64,000 nt of DNA from KK5 sp034043675 (GTDB taxonomy: Bacteria; Pseudomonadota; Gammaproteobacteria; Burkholderiales; Burkholderiaceae_C). Where the stretch lies: assembly GCF_034043675.1 (NCBI RefSeq), contig NZ_JAXCLA010000001.1:186001-250000 (forward strand), in the 5' to 3' direction. Under the pieces are notes generated by a model. It saw only the letters and a program-made list of their open reading frames with translations, was not told where the DNA came from and made no database searches. The position numbers and the translations under genes are program-made. Of the stretch, positions 1 to 9,299 are shown in pieces (position 1 is the first letter of the stretch; each line of letters starts with the position of its first letter).

Positions 1-81
1 GGCGACGCCGCCTACGGCGCCTGCACAACTGGTGGCGATCAGCCAGGTGCGCTTGCCTTGGTCCACTTGGTGGTCACTCAT
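1..81 (-). CDS. petA: Rieske iron-sulfur subunit of cytochrome bc1, N-terminus only (partial)
   Basis: Only the first 27 codons lie in the window; the gene runs off the left edge on the minus strand. The reading begins MSDHQVDQGKRTWLIATSC, which matches the conserved N-terminal segment of proteobacterial ubiquinol-cytochrome c reductase Rieske subunits: a charged start, then the beginning of the single transmembrane anchor. The [2Fe-2S] domain is outside the window. The known role is electron transfer from ubiquinol to cytochrome c1 at the inner membrane. It is divergent from mscL, with a 169-bp gap between the two starts. Confidence 0.8.
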   Translation of the reverse strand, partial: MSDHQVDQGKRTWLIATSCAGAVGGVA

Positions 82-135
82 GAGGGTCCTTGACAAATAT
101 CAGAATCGCGAGCTTCGATCGGGGGGCAACAAATC

Positions 136-141
136 ATTCTA
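136..141 (-). promoter_or_regulatory. Candidate -10 element for petA
   Basis: On the minus strand this reads TAGAAT, about 55 bp upstream of the petA start and inside the petA/mscL divergent gap. No convincing -35 hexamer sits 16-18 bp further upstream, so this is only a candidate. Confidence 0.3.
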
Positions 142-250
142 GCGGCAAGGCTGCGGCTCTCCTGCGAGCACGAACCCAGGGTCAGCCCCAGGTGCAAGGT
201 GTTATCGTTTTGTGATCGAGTCACTGTGCAACAACAAGAGGAGCCGCCAC

Positions 251-688
251 ATGGGATTTGCATCGGAGTTCAAAGAGTTCGCGGTCAAGGGCAACGTCAT
301 GGACCTCGCGGTCGGGGTCATCATCGGCGGCGCCTTCGGCAAGATCGTCGACTCGGCCGTCAAGGACCTGATCATGCCGCTGGTCGGCAAGGTCGTCGGC
401 GGCTTGGACTTCAGCAACTACTTCGTCAAGCTCTCCGCGACACCGGCGGACTTCAAGGGCCCCGAGACCTACGAAGCCCTGACCAAGGCCGGCGTGCCGC
501 TGTTCGCCTACGGCAACTTCCTGACGATCCTGCTGAACTTCATCATCCTGGCCTTCGTGATCTTCATGATGATCAAGCAGATCAACCGGCTCAAGCGCAG
601 CACGCCCGCGCCGGCGCCCGAGGCACCTGCCGCGCCGCCCGAGGACATCGTGCTGCTGCGCGAGATCCGCGACTCGCTGAAACGTTGA
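251..688 (+). CDS. mscL: Large-conductance mechanosensitive channel MscL
   Basis: The 145-residue protein starts MGFASEFKEF. It has the MscL layout: an amphipathic N-terminal helix, TM1 at about residues 15-45 containing the conserved VGVIIGGAFGKIV segment, a periplasmic loop, TM2 at about 88-112 (LTILLNFIILAFVIF), and a charged C-terminal helix after an Ala/Pro-rich linker (residues 117-131). Length is close to the family norm of about 136-150. The ATG at 251 is preferred over the in-frame upstream ATG at 212 because an AAGAGGA ribosome site precedes it and the family starts here. MscL forms a homopentameric inner-membrane pore that releases solutes on hypo-osmotic shock. It appears monocistronic; the next gene starts 176 bp later. 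Confidence 0.95.
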   Translation: MGFASEFKEFAVKGNVMDLAVGVIIGGAFGKIVDSAVKDLIMPLVGKVVGGLDFSNYFVKLSATPADFKGPETYEALTKAGVPLFAYGNFLTILLNFIILAFVIFMMIKQINRLKRSTPAPAPEAPAAPPEDIVLLREIRDSLKR

Positions 689-864
689 GCAATGCACGAC
701 ACACGGCCTTCACGGCCGTAAGCAAAGGTTTCGACCGGCCTGCGCGTTAGCTAGTTGGCACGCGGAGGCCCGGCGCTTCCGCCACCCGCCCTTGTCTGGC
801 GGGCTTTGGCGCGATACTTCGCTTCGAACGGTTGTCAATCCCCCTCAAGTGACCGTTCCTAGAG
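689..864. other. mscL/DUF1631 spacer with two small hairpins
   Basis: No gene is seen here. Two weak inverted repeats are visible: ACGGCC/GGCCGT at 703-719 and CCCGCC/GGCGGG at 785-803. Neither is followed by a T-run, so neither is a convincing intrinsic terminator. No clear promoter hexamers were found for the DUF1631 gene. Confidence 0.4.
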
Positions 865-3231
865 ATGAATTCGCCCGACTACCGACTCAATCCGCATCTT
901 GAAGCCGCCCTGCAGCGCGTGCGCACCGCCGCCGAGCAGGCCGCGGAGCGCTGCGCGGAGGGTCTCGGCCTGTCGGCGCTTTCCGCCGGGCAGATCAAGC
1001 GCCGCGACGCGCTGCTGTCCGCCCAGTTCCTGTTCCGCAAGCAGCAGGCCAATTTCTCGATCCGCTTCTATCAGAGCCTGCGCGCGCAGGTGGCCGGCGA
1101 GCAGACGCAGCAACAGCCCCGCGAGCACGCGCCGGCGGCAAAGAAGAAGGACTGGACCGAGCTCTCGCTGATGGACGACGACGCGGTTGACGCGCTGGTC
1201 GCCGCCGATCGCATCGGCCTGGCCATCGGCCATCACAGCGAGTGGGAGCTGCGTGAAGTCGAGTCCTACGTCGGCGGCCTGTCGGCCGGCGGGCGCAACC
1301 CGCTGCGGCCCGAGTTGATTGGCCAGGCACTGCTGGAAGGCGTGCAGGCCGTCACCGAAGACAGCCAGGCCCGCGAGACGCTGACCGACGAGCTGACCCG
1401 CGCGCTCGCGCAAGAGATGCGCGGCTGCTACGCCGACATCGCCGAGCTGTTCCGCAGCCGCGGCCTGCGCCCGCAGGATCTGCGCGTGCGCGGTTCCGGC
1501 GGCCATTCGATGTCTGGCCACAGCCTGCGCGGTGAGCCCGACAGCGGTCATGGCGGCCGCCCTCAGGCGCCAAGTAGCGGTCACGGCAGTTCCGGCTACG
1601 GCAGCGGCCACAGTGGCTATGGCTCCGGCGGTGGCAGTGCCCGCGGCGGTCTCGGCCAGGTGGACGCGCAGATGATGGACCTGCTGCGCCGCCTCTCCCA
1701 GTTGCCGGCCGGCGGCTACACGCAGCCGGGCGAACTGGGCAGCACGGGCGCGCCCGCCTACGCCGATCCGGGCCGTGGCTGGAGCGAGCCGGGAGACTGG
1801 CAATCCGCCCCGCTGCCGCCGAACCTGATCCAACTGCACCGCGACGAATTGCGCCAGGCTTCCACCGGCCGCCTGGACCACATGGTGATCGACGTCGTCG
1901 GCAGCCTGTTCGACCAGATCCTCTCCGATAACAAGGTGCCGCCGCAGATGGCGCGCCTGATCGCGCGCCTGCAGTTGCCGGTGCTGCGCGTCGCGCTGGG
2001 CGATCCGAGCTTCTTCTCCTCGCGCCGCCATCCGGTGCGCCGCTTCGTCAACCGCATGGCCTCGCTGGCCTGCGCGTTCGACGACTTCTCCGAGAACCCC
2101 GGCAAGGACTTCCTCAGCCATGTGCGGGAGCTGGTGCAGGACGTGGCCAACGGCGACTTCGACCGGATGGACGTCTACGAGGCCAAGCTCGACGAGCTGG
2201 AGCGCTTCATCGCGACCCAGACCGCGCAGGCGCTGAAGAGCGCCAGCGGCGCTAATGGCGACATCGCCGAGCTGCTGGCCCGCAAGGAAACCGACCTGCG
2301 CCTGCAGCAGCGCTATGCCCAGCAGCTGCAGACCTCGTTGGCCGCCGTGCCGATGGACGATTTTCTGCGCGAGTTCCTGGCCCAGATCTGGAGCCAGGCC
2401 ATCGTGCTCGCCTCGCGCGAATGGTCGGCCGATCGCGCGTTGCACATCCGCCAGCTCGGCCGCGAGCTGGTGATGAGCGTGCAGCCCAAGGGCGGCACCA
2501 ACGCGCGCAAGGCCTTCCTGGGCGAACTGCCGCAGCTGATGCGCACGCTCAACGACGGGCTGGACCTGATCGCCTGGCCCGAGTCCGCGCGCAAGAGCTT
2601 CTTCGGCCTGCTGCTGCCGGCCCACGCCGAATCACTGAAGGGCGCGGCGCCGAGCGCGCTGGAGACCAATCTGCTGGTCAAGCAGCTCGACCAGGTGTTC
2701 GGCTGCGCGCCGCCGGCCGAGCAGGATCTCAAGCCCTCCGACGCGCCGATCACCGTGCCCCAGGAGCTCGACCTGGGCGCACGCCTGAGCCCTGCCGAAG
2801 CACGCAGCCTGGGCCTCGTCGACGAGGCGGGCGTGGACTGGAACGGCCAGATCGACATCGATCTCGGTGCCGAGTCCCACCCGCCGCTGCAGGCGGTGGA
2901 CATCAGCATCGATGGCCTGCCCGCCGCCACCGAAGCGCCCGAACCGGCCGAGGGTGAACTGCTGATCGACCATCTGCAGCTCGGCTTCGCCTACCAGATG
3001 AACACCGGCGAGGCCTGGAACAAGGTGCGCCTGGCCCACATCAGCGCGGGCCGCAGCTTCTTCATCTTCACCCAGGGCCACAAGCAGCAGGAAACCGTCA
3101 CGATGACGGCCCGCATGCTCAAGCGCCTCTGCGCCAGCGGCCGCCTGCGCGCCTTCGAGAACGCCTACCTGCTCGAACGGGCAACCGCCCGCGCGCGCAA
3201 GCAGCTCGCGGCACTCACCGCGAAGGCCTGA
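865..3231 (+). CDS. DUF1631 family protein
   Basis: A 788-residue cytoplasmic protein of the DUF1631 family, known mainly from beta- and gammaproteobacteria and without an established function. The N-terminal domain (about 1-210) and the large C-terminal helical domain (about 300-780) are joined by a low-complexity linker at about 210-265 rich in Gly, Ser, His and Tyr, with GHS/SGYGSG-type repeats. The end carries the conserved block around GEAWNKVRLAHIS and FIFTQG. There is no signal peptide and no membrane segment. The ATG at 865 gives the full family N-terminus, though no strong ribosome site is visible. The gene is convergent with pdxA, and the two stop codons are separated by 1 bp. The long minus-strand ORF beneath it is a codon-bias shadow. 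Confidence 0.85.
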   Translation: MNSPDYRLNPHLEAALQRVRTAAEQAAERCAEGLGLSALSAGQIKRRDALLSAQFLFRKQQANFSIRFYQSLRAQVAGEQTQQQPREHAPAAKKKDWTELSLMDDDAVDALVAADRIGLAIGHHSEWELREVESYVGGLSAGGRNPLRPELIGQALLEGVQAVTEDSQARETLTDELTRALAQEMRGCYADIAELFRSRGLRPQDLRVRGSGGHSMSGHSLRGEPDSGHGGRPQAPSSGHGSSGYGSGHSGYGSGGGSARGGLGQVDAQMMDLLRRLSQLPAGGYTQPGELGSTGAPAYADPGRGWSEPGDWQSAPLPPNLIQLHRDELRQASTGRLDHMVIDVVGSLFDQILSDNKVPPQMARLIARLQLPVLRVALGDPSFFSSRRHPVRRFVNRMASLACAFDDFSENPGKDFLSHVRELVQDVANGDFDRMDVYEAKLDELERFIATQTAQALKSASGANGDIAELLARKETDLRLQQRYAQQLQTSLAAVPMDDFLREFLAQIWSQAIVLASREWSADRALHIRQLGRELVMSVQPKGGTNARKAFLGELPQLMRTLNDGLDLIAWPESARKSFFGLLLPAHAESLKGAAPSALETNLLVKQLDQVFGCAPPAEQDLKPSDAPITVPQELDLGARLSPAEARSLGLVDEAGVDWNGQIDIDLGAESHPPLQAVDISIDGLPAATEAPEPAEGELLIDHLQLGFAYQMNTGEAWNKVRLAHISAGRSFFIFTQGHKQQETVTMTARMLKRLCASGRLRAFENAYLLERATARARKQLAALTAKA

Positions 3232-3232
3232 T

Positions 3233-4234
3233 TCAGCCGGCGAGCCGCCGCGCCATCCGGATCGCGGCGCGCATGCTGGACGGGTCGGCCACGCCGGTGC
3301 CGGCGATATCGAACGCGGTGCCGTGGTCGGGGCTGGTCCGCACGAAGGGCAGGCCCAAGGTCACGTTGACGCCCTCCTCCACACCGAGGTACTTCACCGC
3401 GATCAGGCCGTGGTCGTGGATCATCGAGACGACCAGGTCGAACTCGCCCTGGCGAGCCCGCATGAACACGGTGTCCGGGGCAAAGGGGCCGCGGGCGTCG
3501 ATGCCCTCGGCTCGCGCCGCCGCCACGGCCGGCACGATGTGATCGATCTCCTCGCTGCCGAACAGGCCGCCCTCGCCCGCATGCGGGTTCAGGCCCGCCA
3601 CCGCGATGCACGGCTTGGCCGTGCCGAAGCGCTTCATCGCCGCGTCGGCGATGCGCAGCGTCTGCAGCACGCTGTCCTGGTTGATCTGCTCGATCGCCTG
3701 ACGCAGCGAGCAGTGGATCGTCACCAGCACCGTCTTCAGTTCCTCGTTCGCCAGCATCATCCGCACCGGCGGCATCACGCCGTGGCGCGCGGCCAGCGCC
3801 TGCAGCATCTCGGTGTGGCCGGGAAAGCCGATGCCAGCCTCGTACAAGGCCTCCTTGTGGATCGGCGCAGTGACGATGCCGGCGGCCTCGCCGGCCTGCA
3901 CCGCCTGCACGGCCGCCTCGATGCAGCGTGCCGCCGCGGCGCCGGCAGCGGCGTCGACGCGCCCCAGCGGCAGCGCGGTCAGGCCCGCCGGCAAGCTGTC
4001 CGGCTCCCACACGGGCAGGCAGTTCGGCGGCACCGCATCGAGTTCGGCCGGCGAGTCGATGCGTGCCACCGGCAGGCTCAGGCCGAGCCAGCCGATCGCG
4101 CGGCGCAGCACCGCGGCGTCGCCGACCACGCAGAGATCGCCGCGCTGCTCGGCCCGCCAGGCCGCGGCAATGATCTCGGGGCCGATGCCGCAGGCATCGC
4201 CCATCGTGAGGAGCAGGCGTTGCGTGTTGCTCAT
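3233..4234 (-). CDS. pdxA: 4-hydroxythreonine-4-phosphate dehydrogenase
   Basis: The 333-residue product begins MSNTQRLLLTMGDACGIGPEII, the typical PdxA start. It contains GFPGHTEML, the conserved NPHAGEGG stretch and IHDHGLIAVKYLG near the end, which carry the family's metal-binding His residues. Known reaction: NAD(P)-dependent oxidation of 4-phosphohydroxy-L-threonine in DXP-dependent pyridoxal phosphate synthesis, in the cytoplasm as a homodimer. The start codon overlaps the stop of the upstream Nif3-like gene by 4 bp (ATGA), so the two are probably translationally coupled. The reading frame stays open further upstream, but that stretch is Arg-rich shadow sequence. Confidence 0.95.
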   Translation of the reverse strand: MSNTQRLLLTMGDACGIGPEIIAAAWRAEQRGDLCVVGDAAVLRRAIGWLGLSLPVARIDSPAELDAVPPNCLPVWEPDSLPAGLTALPLGRVDAAAGAAAARCIEAAVQAVQAGEAAGIVTAPIHKEALYEAGIGFPGHTEMLQALAARHGVMPPVRMMLANEELKTVLVTIHCSLRQAIEQINQDSVLQTLRIADAAMKRFGTAKPCIAVAGLNPHAGEGGLFGSEEIDHIVPAVAAARAEGIDARGPFAPDTVFMRARQGEFDLVVSMIHDHGLIAVKYLGVEEGVNVTLGLPFVRTSPDHGTAFDIAGTGVADPSSMRAAIRMARRLAG

Positions 4235-4980
4235 GCGGGGTTCGGGATGTCGATGAACTGCTGCGTCAGGCCCAGCGCCTCGGCCGCCTGAGCGGCCACC
4301 GCCTGCACGCCGTAGCGCTCGGTCGCATGGTGGCCCGCGGCGATGAAGGCCACGCCGGTCTCGGCCGCGTAGTGCGCCTGCGGCTCGGAGATCTCGCCGG
4401 TCACGTAAACGTCCGCACCGGTGGCGATCGCCGCCTCGAAGAAGCCCTGCGCGCCGCCGGTGCACCAGGCCACGCGGCGCAGCGGCCGGCCGTCGCCCGG
4501 CACGGCCACGACATCGCGGCCCAGCACACCGCTCATTTGTGACGTTAGCGAGGCGAGCGTCTGCGGCTCCGCCAGCGGGCCGGTGAAGCCCAGGTCCTGG
4601 TCACCGAAGCGACCATCGGCCCGCCAACCGAAGCGCCGTCCGAGCTGGGCGTTATTGCCCAGCTCCGGGTGCGCATCCAGCGGCAGGTGGTAGGCGATCA
4701 GGTTGATCTCGTGCAGCAGCAGCTTGGCCAGGCGCTGCTTCATCCAGCCGGTGACGCGGCCGTCCTGCCCGCGCCAGAACAGGCCGTGGTGGACCAGGAT
4801 CGCATCAGCTCCGGCGACGATGGCCGCATCGATCAAGGCCAGGCTCGCGGTGACCCCGCAGACGATGTGCCGAATCTCGCCGCGTCCCTCGACCTGCAAG
4901 CCGTTCGGCCCATAATCCTTGAAGCGATGGGCTTCCAGCAGTGTGTCCAGGTGGCGGACCAGTTGAGGCGTCGTCGTCAT
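4231..4980 (-). CDS. Nif3-like dinuclear metal center hexameric protein (YbgI type)
   Basis: The product has 249 residues with family hallmarks: YGPNGLQVEG near residue 25, the metal-site motif ILVHHGLFW, the central LIAYHLPLDAHP, and C-terminal FIAAGHHATERYG. These His and Glu residues bind the two-metal centre in characterised homologues. The biochemical function of the family is still uncertain; GTP cyclohydrolase-like annotation is common but weakly supported. The ATG at 4980 was chosen because the family starts close to MTTTPQLVRHLD; the upstream in-frame extension lacks similarity. It is coupled to pdxA downstream and divergent from the serine protease gene, whose GTG lies 19 bp away. 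Confidence 0.88.
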   Translation of the reverse strand: MTTTPQLVRHLDTLLEAHRFKDYGPNGLQVEGRGEIRHIVCGVTASLALIDAAIVAGADAILVHHGLFWRGQDGRVTGWMKQRLAKLLLHEINLIAYHLPLDAHPELGNNAQLGRRFGWRADGRFGDQDLGFTGPLAEPQTLASLTSQMSGVLGRDVVAVPGDGRPLRRVAWCTGGAQGFFEAAIATGADVYVTGEISEPQAHYAAETGVAFIAAGHHATERYGVQAVAAQAAEALGLTQQFIDIPNPA

Positions 4981-4999
4981 GTGGGATCGGAGTTCCTGA

Positions 5000-6159
<1,160 letters not shown>

Positions 6160-6163
<4 letters not shown>

Positions 6164-6951
6164 GCCGAGGTCGATTCCCCGGTTTCGTCCGGCGCCTTCG
6201 AATACTTGACGAAGTAGCCCGCCGCCCACAGGCCCAGCTCGTACAGCAGGCACATCGGGATCGCCAGCGAGAGCTGCGAAACCACGTCAGGCGGTGTCAG
6301 CACGGCAGCGACGATGAAGGCCACCACGATGAAATAGCCGCGGAACTCGCGCAGCTTCTCCACCGTGATCAGGCCCATGCGCACGATCACGACGACGATC
6401 ACCGGCACCTCGAAGGCGGCGCCGAAGGCGATGAACATCGACATCACGAAGCTGAGGTAGGCCTCGATGTCCGGCGCGGCGGTGATGCTCTTGGGCGCGA
6501 AGCTCTGGATGAAGGTGAAGACCTTGCCGAACACGAAGAAGTAGCAGAAGGCCACGCCGGCGAAGAACAGCACCGTGCTGGAAATCACCAGCGGCATCAC
6601 CAGCCGCTTCTCGTGCGAATAAAGGCCCGGCGCCACGAAGGCCCAGACCTGGTAGAGCACATAAGGCAGGGCCACGAAGAAGCCCGCCAGCAGGGTGATC
6701 TTCAGCGGCACCATGAAGGGCGAGATCACGTTGGTGGCGATCAGCTTGGAGCCGGCCGGCAGGTGCGCCACCAGCGGCGCGGCCAGCAGGTCGTACAGCG
6801 CGCCCGGGCCGGGGAAGAAGGCCAGCACGCCGAAGCAGATCATGACCGCCAATGCCGCGCGCAGCAGACGGTCGCGCAGCTCGATCAGGTGGGAGACGAA
6901 AGGCTGCTCGGTGCCGGCGAGTTCGTCGTCGGGCTTCTTGTCATCGCTCAT
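6160..6951 (-). CDS. tatC: Twin-arginine translocase subunit TatC
   Basis: The 263-residue polytopic protein has six predicted membrane segments and TatC signatures: SHLIELRDRLLRA near the N-terminus (signal-peptide recognition), the FVAPGLYSHEKR segment after TM2, and AAVLTPPDVVSQ in the fifth/sixth TM region. TatC with TatB recognises twin-arginine signal peptides and exports folded proteins through TatA. It is the last gene of the minus-strand his-hinT-tatA-tatB-tatC run, 12 bp after tatB. Its stop overlaps that of the convergent protease gene. The C-terminus is a hydrophilic tail of about 15 residues. Confidence 0.97.
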
Positions 6952-6963
6952 GGGGGAGTTCGA

Positions 6964-7443
6964 TCAGGCTCGCTGGCCCGGCGGCCGGAAGCGCGCGACG
7001 CGCGCTGCGCCCGATTGCACGTTGCGTCGCACGCCGTTGTGCTGCTTGTACCACTGCGGCGTGGCACCGCGCTTCAGGCGCCAGTTCTTCTTCGGATGCT
7101 TGTAGCTGGGTGCCCAGGCGGAAGCATGGTCGTTCTCGGAGCCGTTCATGCCGTCGGTCGCGTCGGCCCAGGTCTGCTCGAAGGCCTGGCTGGCGCTGTG
7201 GATCTCCTGCTGCACGGAACTCGTCATGTCCCGCGCGGCGGTCTCCATCGTGGTCTTCATCTTGTTGAGCTCTTCGAGCTCGATCGAGCGGTTGACCTCC
7301 GCCTTGACGTCGGCCACGTAACGCTGCGCCTTGCCCAGCAAGGTACCGACCGTGCGTGCCACACGCGGCAGCCGCTCCGGGCCGATCACGATCAGCGCGA
7401 CGGCGCCGATCAGCGCCATCTTGTCCAGGCCTAGATCCAGCAT
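6964..7443 (-). CDS. tatB: Twin-arginine translocase subunit TatB
   Basis: A 159-residue protein beginning MLDLGLDKMALIGAVALIV, the single N-terminal TM helix, followed by the invariant Gly-Pro-Glu-Arg-Leu-Pro hinge (about 22-27), an amphipathic helix and a long charged tail. It sits between tatA and tatC. The far C-terminus is rich in basic residues and poorly conserved. It forms the receptor complex with TatC. Confidence 0.95.
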   Translation of the reverse strand: MLDLGLDKMALIGAVALIVIGPERLPRVARTVGTLLGKAQRYVADVKAEVNRSIELEELNKMKTTMETAARDMTSSVQQEIHSASQAFEQTWADATDGMNGSENDHASAWAPSYKHPKKNWRLKRGATPQWYKQHNGVRRNVQSGAARVARFRPPGQRA

Positions 7444-7457
7444 CGCGGACGCTCAGC

Positions 7458-7670
7458 TCAGGACTTGGTCTTCGCGTCGACGTCGACGGTGTTCGGATCG
7501 GCCGCGACCTGCTTCGGCGCGTCGCCAGTGGTGCCGTCCTTCATGCCGTCCTTGAAGCCCTTCACCGCGGCGCCCAGGTCAGAACCCACGTTCTTGAGCT
7601 TTTTGGTACCGAAAATCATCACCACCACCAAGAGCACGATGAGCCAGTGCCAGATGCTGAAGGAACCCAT
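7458..7670 (-). CDS. tatA: Twin-arginine translocase subunit TatA
   Basis: A 70-residue protein: short N-terminus MGSFSIWHW, TM helix at about residues 4-20, then the conserved FGTKKLKNVGSDLG hinge and amphipathic helix, and a polar tail. Length and motif are typical of TatA/TatE. The ATG at 7670 is chosen over an in-frame upstream start because TatA begins directly before this helix, and a GAGGAGAAG ribosome site lies just upstream. TatA oligomerises to form the translocation path. It is followed by tatB after 14 bp. Confidence 0.95.
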   Translation of the reverse strand: MGSFSIWHWLIVLLVVVMIFGTKKLKNVGSDLGAAVKGFKDGMKDGTTGDAPKQVAADPNTVDVDAKTKS

Positions 7671-7696
7671 AGTCTTCTCCTCGAAACGAATCGCCC

Positions 7697-7702
7697 ATTC
7701 TA
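7697..7702 (-). promoter_or_regulatory. Candidate -10 element upstream of tatA
   Basis: The minus strand reads TAGAAT 27 bp upstream of the tatA start. An 8-bp inverted repeat (CGCATATG, 7708-7715 and 7738-7745) lies just upstream in the hinT-tatA gap. This suggests tatABC may be transcribed separately from the his genes. No good -35 was found. Confidence 0.3.
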
Positions 7703-7762
7703 GAGGGCGCATATGTCCATTCCAGGTCGGGCCCCGTCATATGCGGGTCCGACCCCGGCTCT

Positions 7763-8122
7763 TCAACCCTTGAGCCACGGCCGCGGGCCGCCCATCGCAT
7801 GCAGGTGCAGGTGGTAGACCTCCTGGCCGCCGTCCGGGCCGGTGTTCATGACCGTCCTGAAACCATTGGTGACGCCGAGCTGCTTCATCAGCTCGGGCAC
7901 CAGCGCGTTCATGTGGCCCAGCAGCGGCGCGTGCTCGCGGGTGACCTCCGCCATCGTCGCGATATGTTGTTTCGGAATGATGAGAACGTGCACCGGCGCC
8001 CAGGGATGGATGTCGTGGAAGACCAGCACCTGCTCGTCCTCGTAGACCTTCTTGGACGGAATCTGGCCTGCGACGATCTTGCAGAACAGGCAGTTGGGGT
8101 CGTGGCCGGGTTCGTGGCTCAT
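7763..8122 (-). CDS. hinT: HIT-family nucleotide hydrolase (HinT-like)
   Basis: The 119-residue protein carries the family active-site triad as HLHLHAMGG near the C-terminus and an N-terminal CLFCKIVAGQIPS zinc/nucleotide-binding segment, typical of bacterial HinT proteins (purine phosphoramidase activity). The ATG at 8122 gives MSHEPGHDPNCLFC; longer in-frame readings are shadow sequence. It starts 1 bp after the hisE stop, the usual order in betaproteobacteria (hisI, hisE, HIT, tatA). Confidence 0.93.
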   Translation of the reverse strand: MSHEPGHDPNCLFCKIVAGQIPSKKVYEDEQVLVFHDIHPWAPVHVLIIPKQHIATMAEVTREHAPLLGHMNALVPELMKQLGVTNGFRTVMNTGPDGGQEVYHLHLHAMGGPRPWLKG

Positions 8123-8123
8123 G

Positions 8124-8447
8124 TCATTTTTCCTTGCGCTGGGCAAATTCCTGCAGGCCGGACAGGCCCTCGCGGCGGGCCAGTTCGTCCAGCACGTCCT
8201 GCGGGCCGAGACCGAAATGGGCCAGGGCCACGAGGCTGTGGAACCACAGATCCGCCGTTTCGTAGACGATCTTCTGGCGCTCGCCATCCTTGGCCGCCAT
8301 CACCAGCTCGGTGGCTTCCTCGCCCACCTTCTTCAGGATCGTGTCGGTGCCCTTGTCGAACAGCTTGGCCACATAGCTCTGCGCCGGGTCGCCACCCTTG
8401 CGGGATTCGATGACCGCCGCGAGCTTCAGCAGGGTGTCGTCGCTCAT
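8124..8447 (-). CDS. hisE: Phosphoribosyl-ATP pyrophosphatase HisE
   Basis: A 107-residue all-alpha MazG-like protein with the acidic metal-binding motif KVGEEATELVMAAKD followed by VYETADLWFHSLVAL, the standard HisE pattern. It catalyses step 2 of histidine synthesis (PR-ATP to PR-AMP plus PPi). Its start overlaps the hisI stop by 4 bp (ATGA), so the two enzymes of consecutive steps are coupled. The ATG at 8447 is preferred over longer frames on family length. Confidence 0.95.
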   Translation of the reverse strand: MSDDTLLKLAAVIESRKGGDPAQSYVAKLFDKGTDTILKKVGEEATELVMAAKDGERQKIVYETADLWFHSLVALAHFGLGPQDVLDELARREGLSGLQEFAQRKEK

Positions 8448-8833
8448 TTGTAGATGCTCTCCGGATCCTTCAGCACCGGCTCCACCGCCTTCCAGCCGCC
8501 GTCTTCCAAGCGCTGGTAGAAGCAGCTGTGGCGGCCGGTGTGGCACGAGATTCCCGGTTCATGGCCGTGCTGGGTGATCTTCATCAGCACGACGTCGTTG
8601 TCGCAGTCCAGGCGCAGCTCGTGCACCGTCTGCGTGTGGCCGGACTCCTCGCCCTTGTGCCACAGCTTCTTGCGGGAGCGGCTCCAGTAGACCGCCTCGC
8701 CCAACTCGGCCGTGCGGGCCAGCGCCTCGCGGTTCATCCAGGCGAACATCATCACGTCGCCGCTGTCGCGTTCCTGGGCGATGACGGGCACGAGGCCGTC
8801 GGCATCCCACTTGATCTCGTCGAGCCAGTTCAT
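8444..8833 (-). CDS. hisI: Phosphoribosyl-AMP cyclohydrolase HisI
   Basis: The 129-residue protein contains the family core MMFAWMNREALA, the SRSRKKLWHKGE segment and the metal-binding DCDNDVVLMK plus CHTGRHSCFY cysteines. It opens the purine ring of PR-AMP to ProFAR in histidine synthesis. It is the first his gene in the window. The Nudix gene ends 16 bp upstream, so the usual upstream hisF/hisA genes are absent here and the remaining his genes must lie elsewhere. Confidence 0.95.
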   Translation of the reverse strand: MNWLDEIKWDADGLVPVIAQERDSGDVMMFAWMNREALARTAELGEAVYWSRSRKKLWHKGEESGHTQTVHELRLDCDNDVVLMKITQHGHEPGISCHTGRHSCFYQRLEDGGWKAVEPVLKDPESIYK

Positions 8834-8849
8834 AGTGATTTCAGTGTAC

Positions 8850-9299
8850 TCAGCCGATGTGCGTGGGCCCGGTGTGGGCTCTTTCCGCAGCGAACCACTG
8901 CAGCACCGGGATCGTGCCCGGCAGCACCGGCTGCTGCTGCACCGGCAGGTTTTCCCAGGCCATCGTCTGCTGCTCGCGCATCTCGAACTCGCCGCTCCAC
9001 TCGAACACCTTGCAGAAGTGCAGGCGCACGCGGGCGTGCGGATAGTCCATCATCTCGATCTTCCACGGGTGCGCCGCGCCGATCGTGATGCCCAGTTCCT
9101 CATGCAGCTCGCGCTTGAGCGCCTGCTCGACCGTCTCGCCGGCTTCCAGCTTGCCGCCCGGGAATTCCCAATAGCCCGCGTAGACCTTGCCCTCCGGCCG
9201 CGAGGTCAGCAGGAAGCGCCCTTCCCGCCCGGCCGCATCGCGCTCCACCAGCACGCCGACGGCCACGTCGACCGGCACGCGTTCGACAGCCTCAGACAT
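8850..9299 (-). CDS. Nudix hydrolase, MutT-like
   Basis: The 149-residue protein has the Nudix box, with GGKLEAGETVEQALKRELHEELGI matching Gx5Ex7REUxEExGU. The preceding WEFPGGK and overall length match MutT (8-oxo-dGTP pyrophosphohydrolase). It starts MSEAVERVPVDVAVGVLV. The start overlaps the end of the DUF815 ATPase gene by 8 bp. In related bacteria this ATPase-MutT pairing often lies near coaE/zapD/yacG, which are not seen here. Nucleotide sanitation is likely but the substrate is not proven. Confidence 0.85.
   Translation of the reverse strand: MSEAVERVPVDVAVGVLVERDAAGREGRFLLTSRPEGKVYAGYWEFPGGKLEAGETVEQALKRELHEELGITIGAAHPWKIEMMDYPHARVRLHFCKVFEWSGEFEMREQQTMAWENLPVQQQPVLPGTIPVLQWFAAERAHTGPTHIG

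Noticed and set aside
703..803. mscL intrinsic terminator
   Set aside because: Hairpins are short (6 bp) and not followed by T-runs.
859..2625. 588-residue minus-strand ORF opposite the DUF1631 gene
   Set aside because: Its composition (Ala, Gln, His, Leu, Val-rich) is typical of antisense reading of GC-rich genes; no motif is recognisable and the plus-strand protein is a known family.
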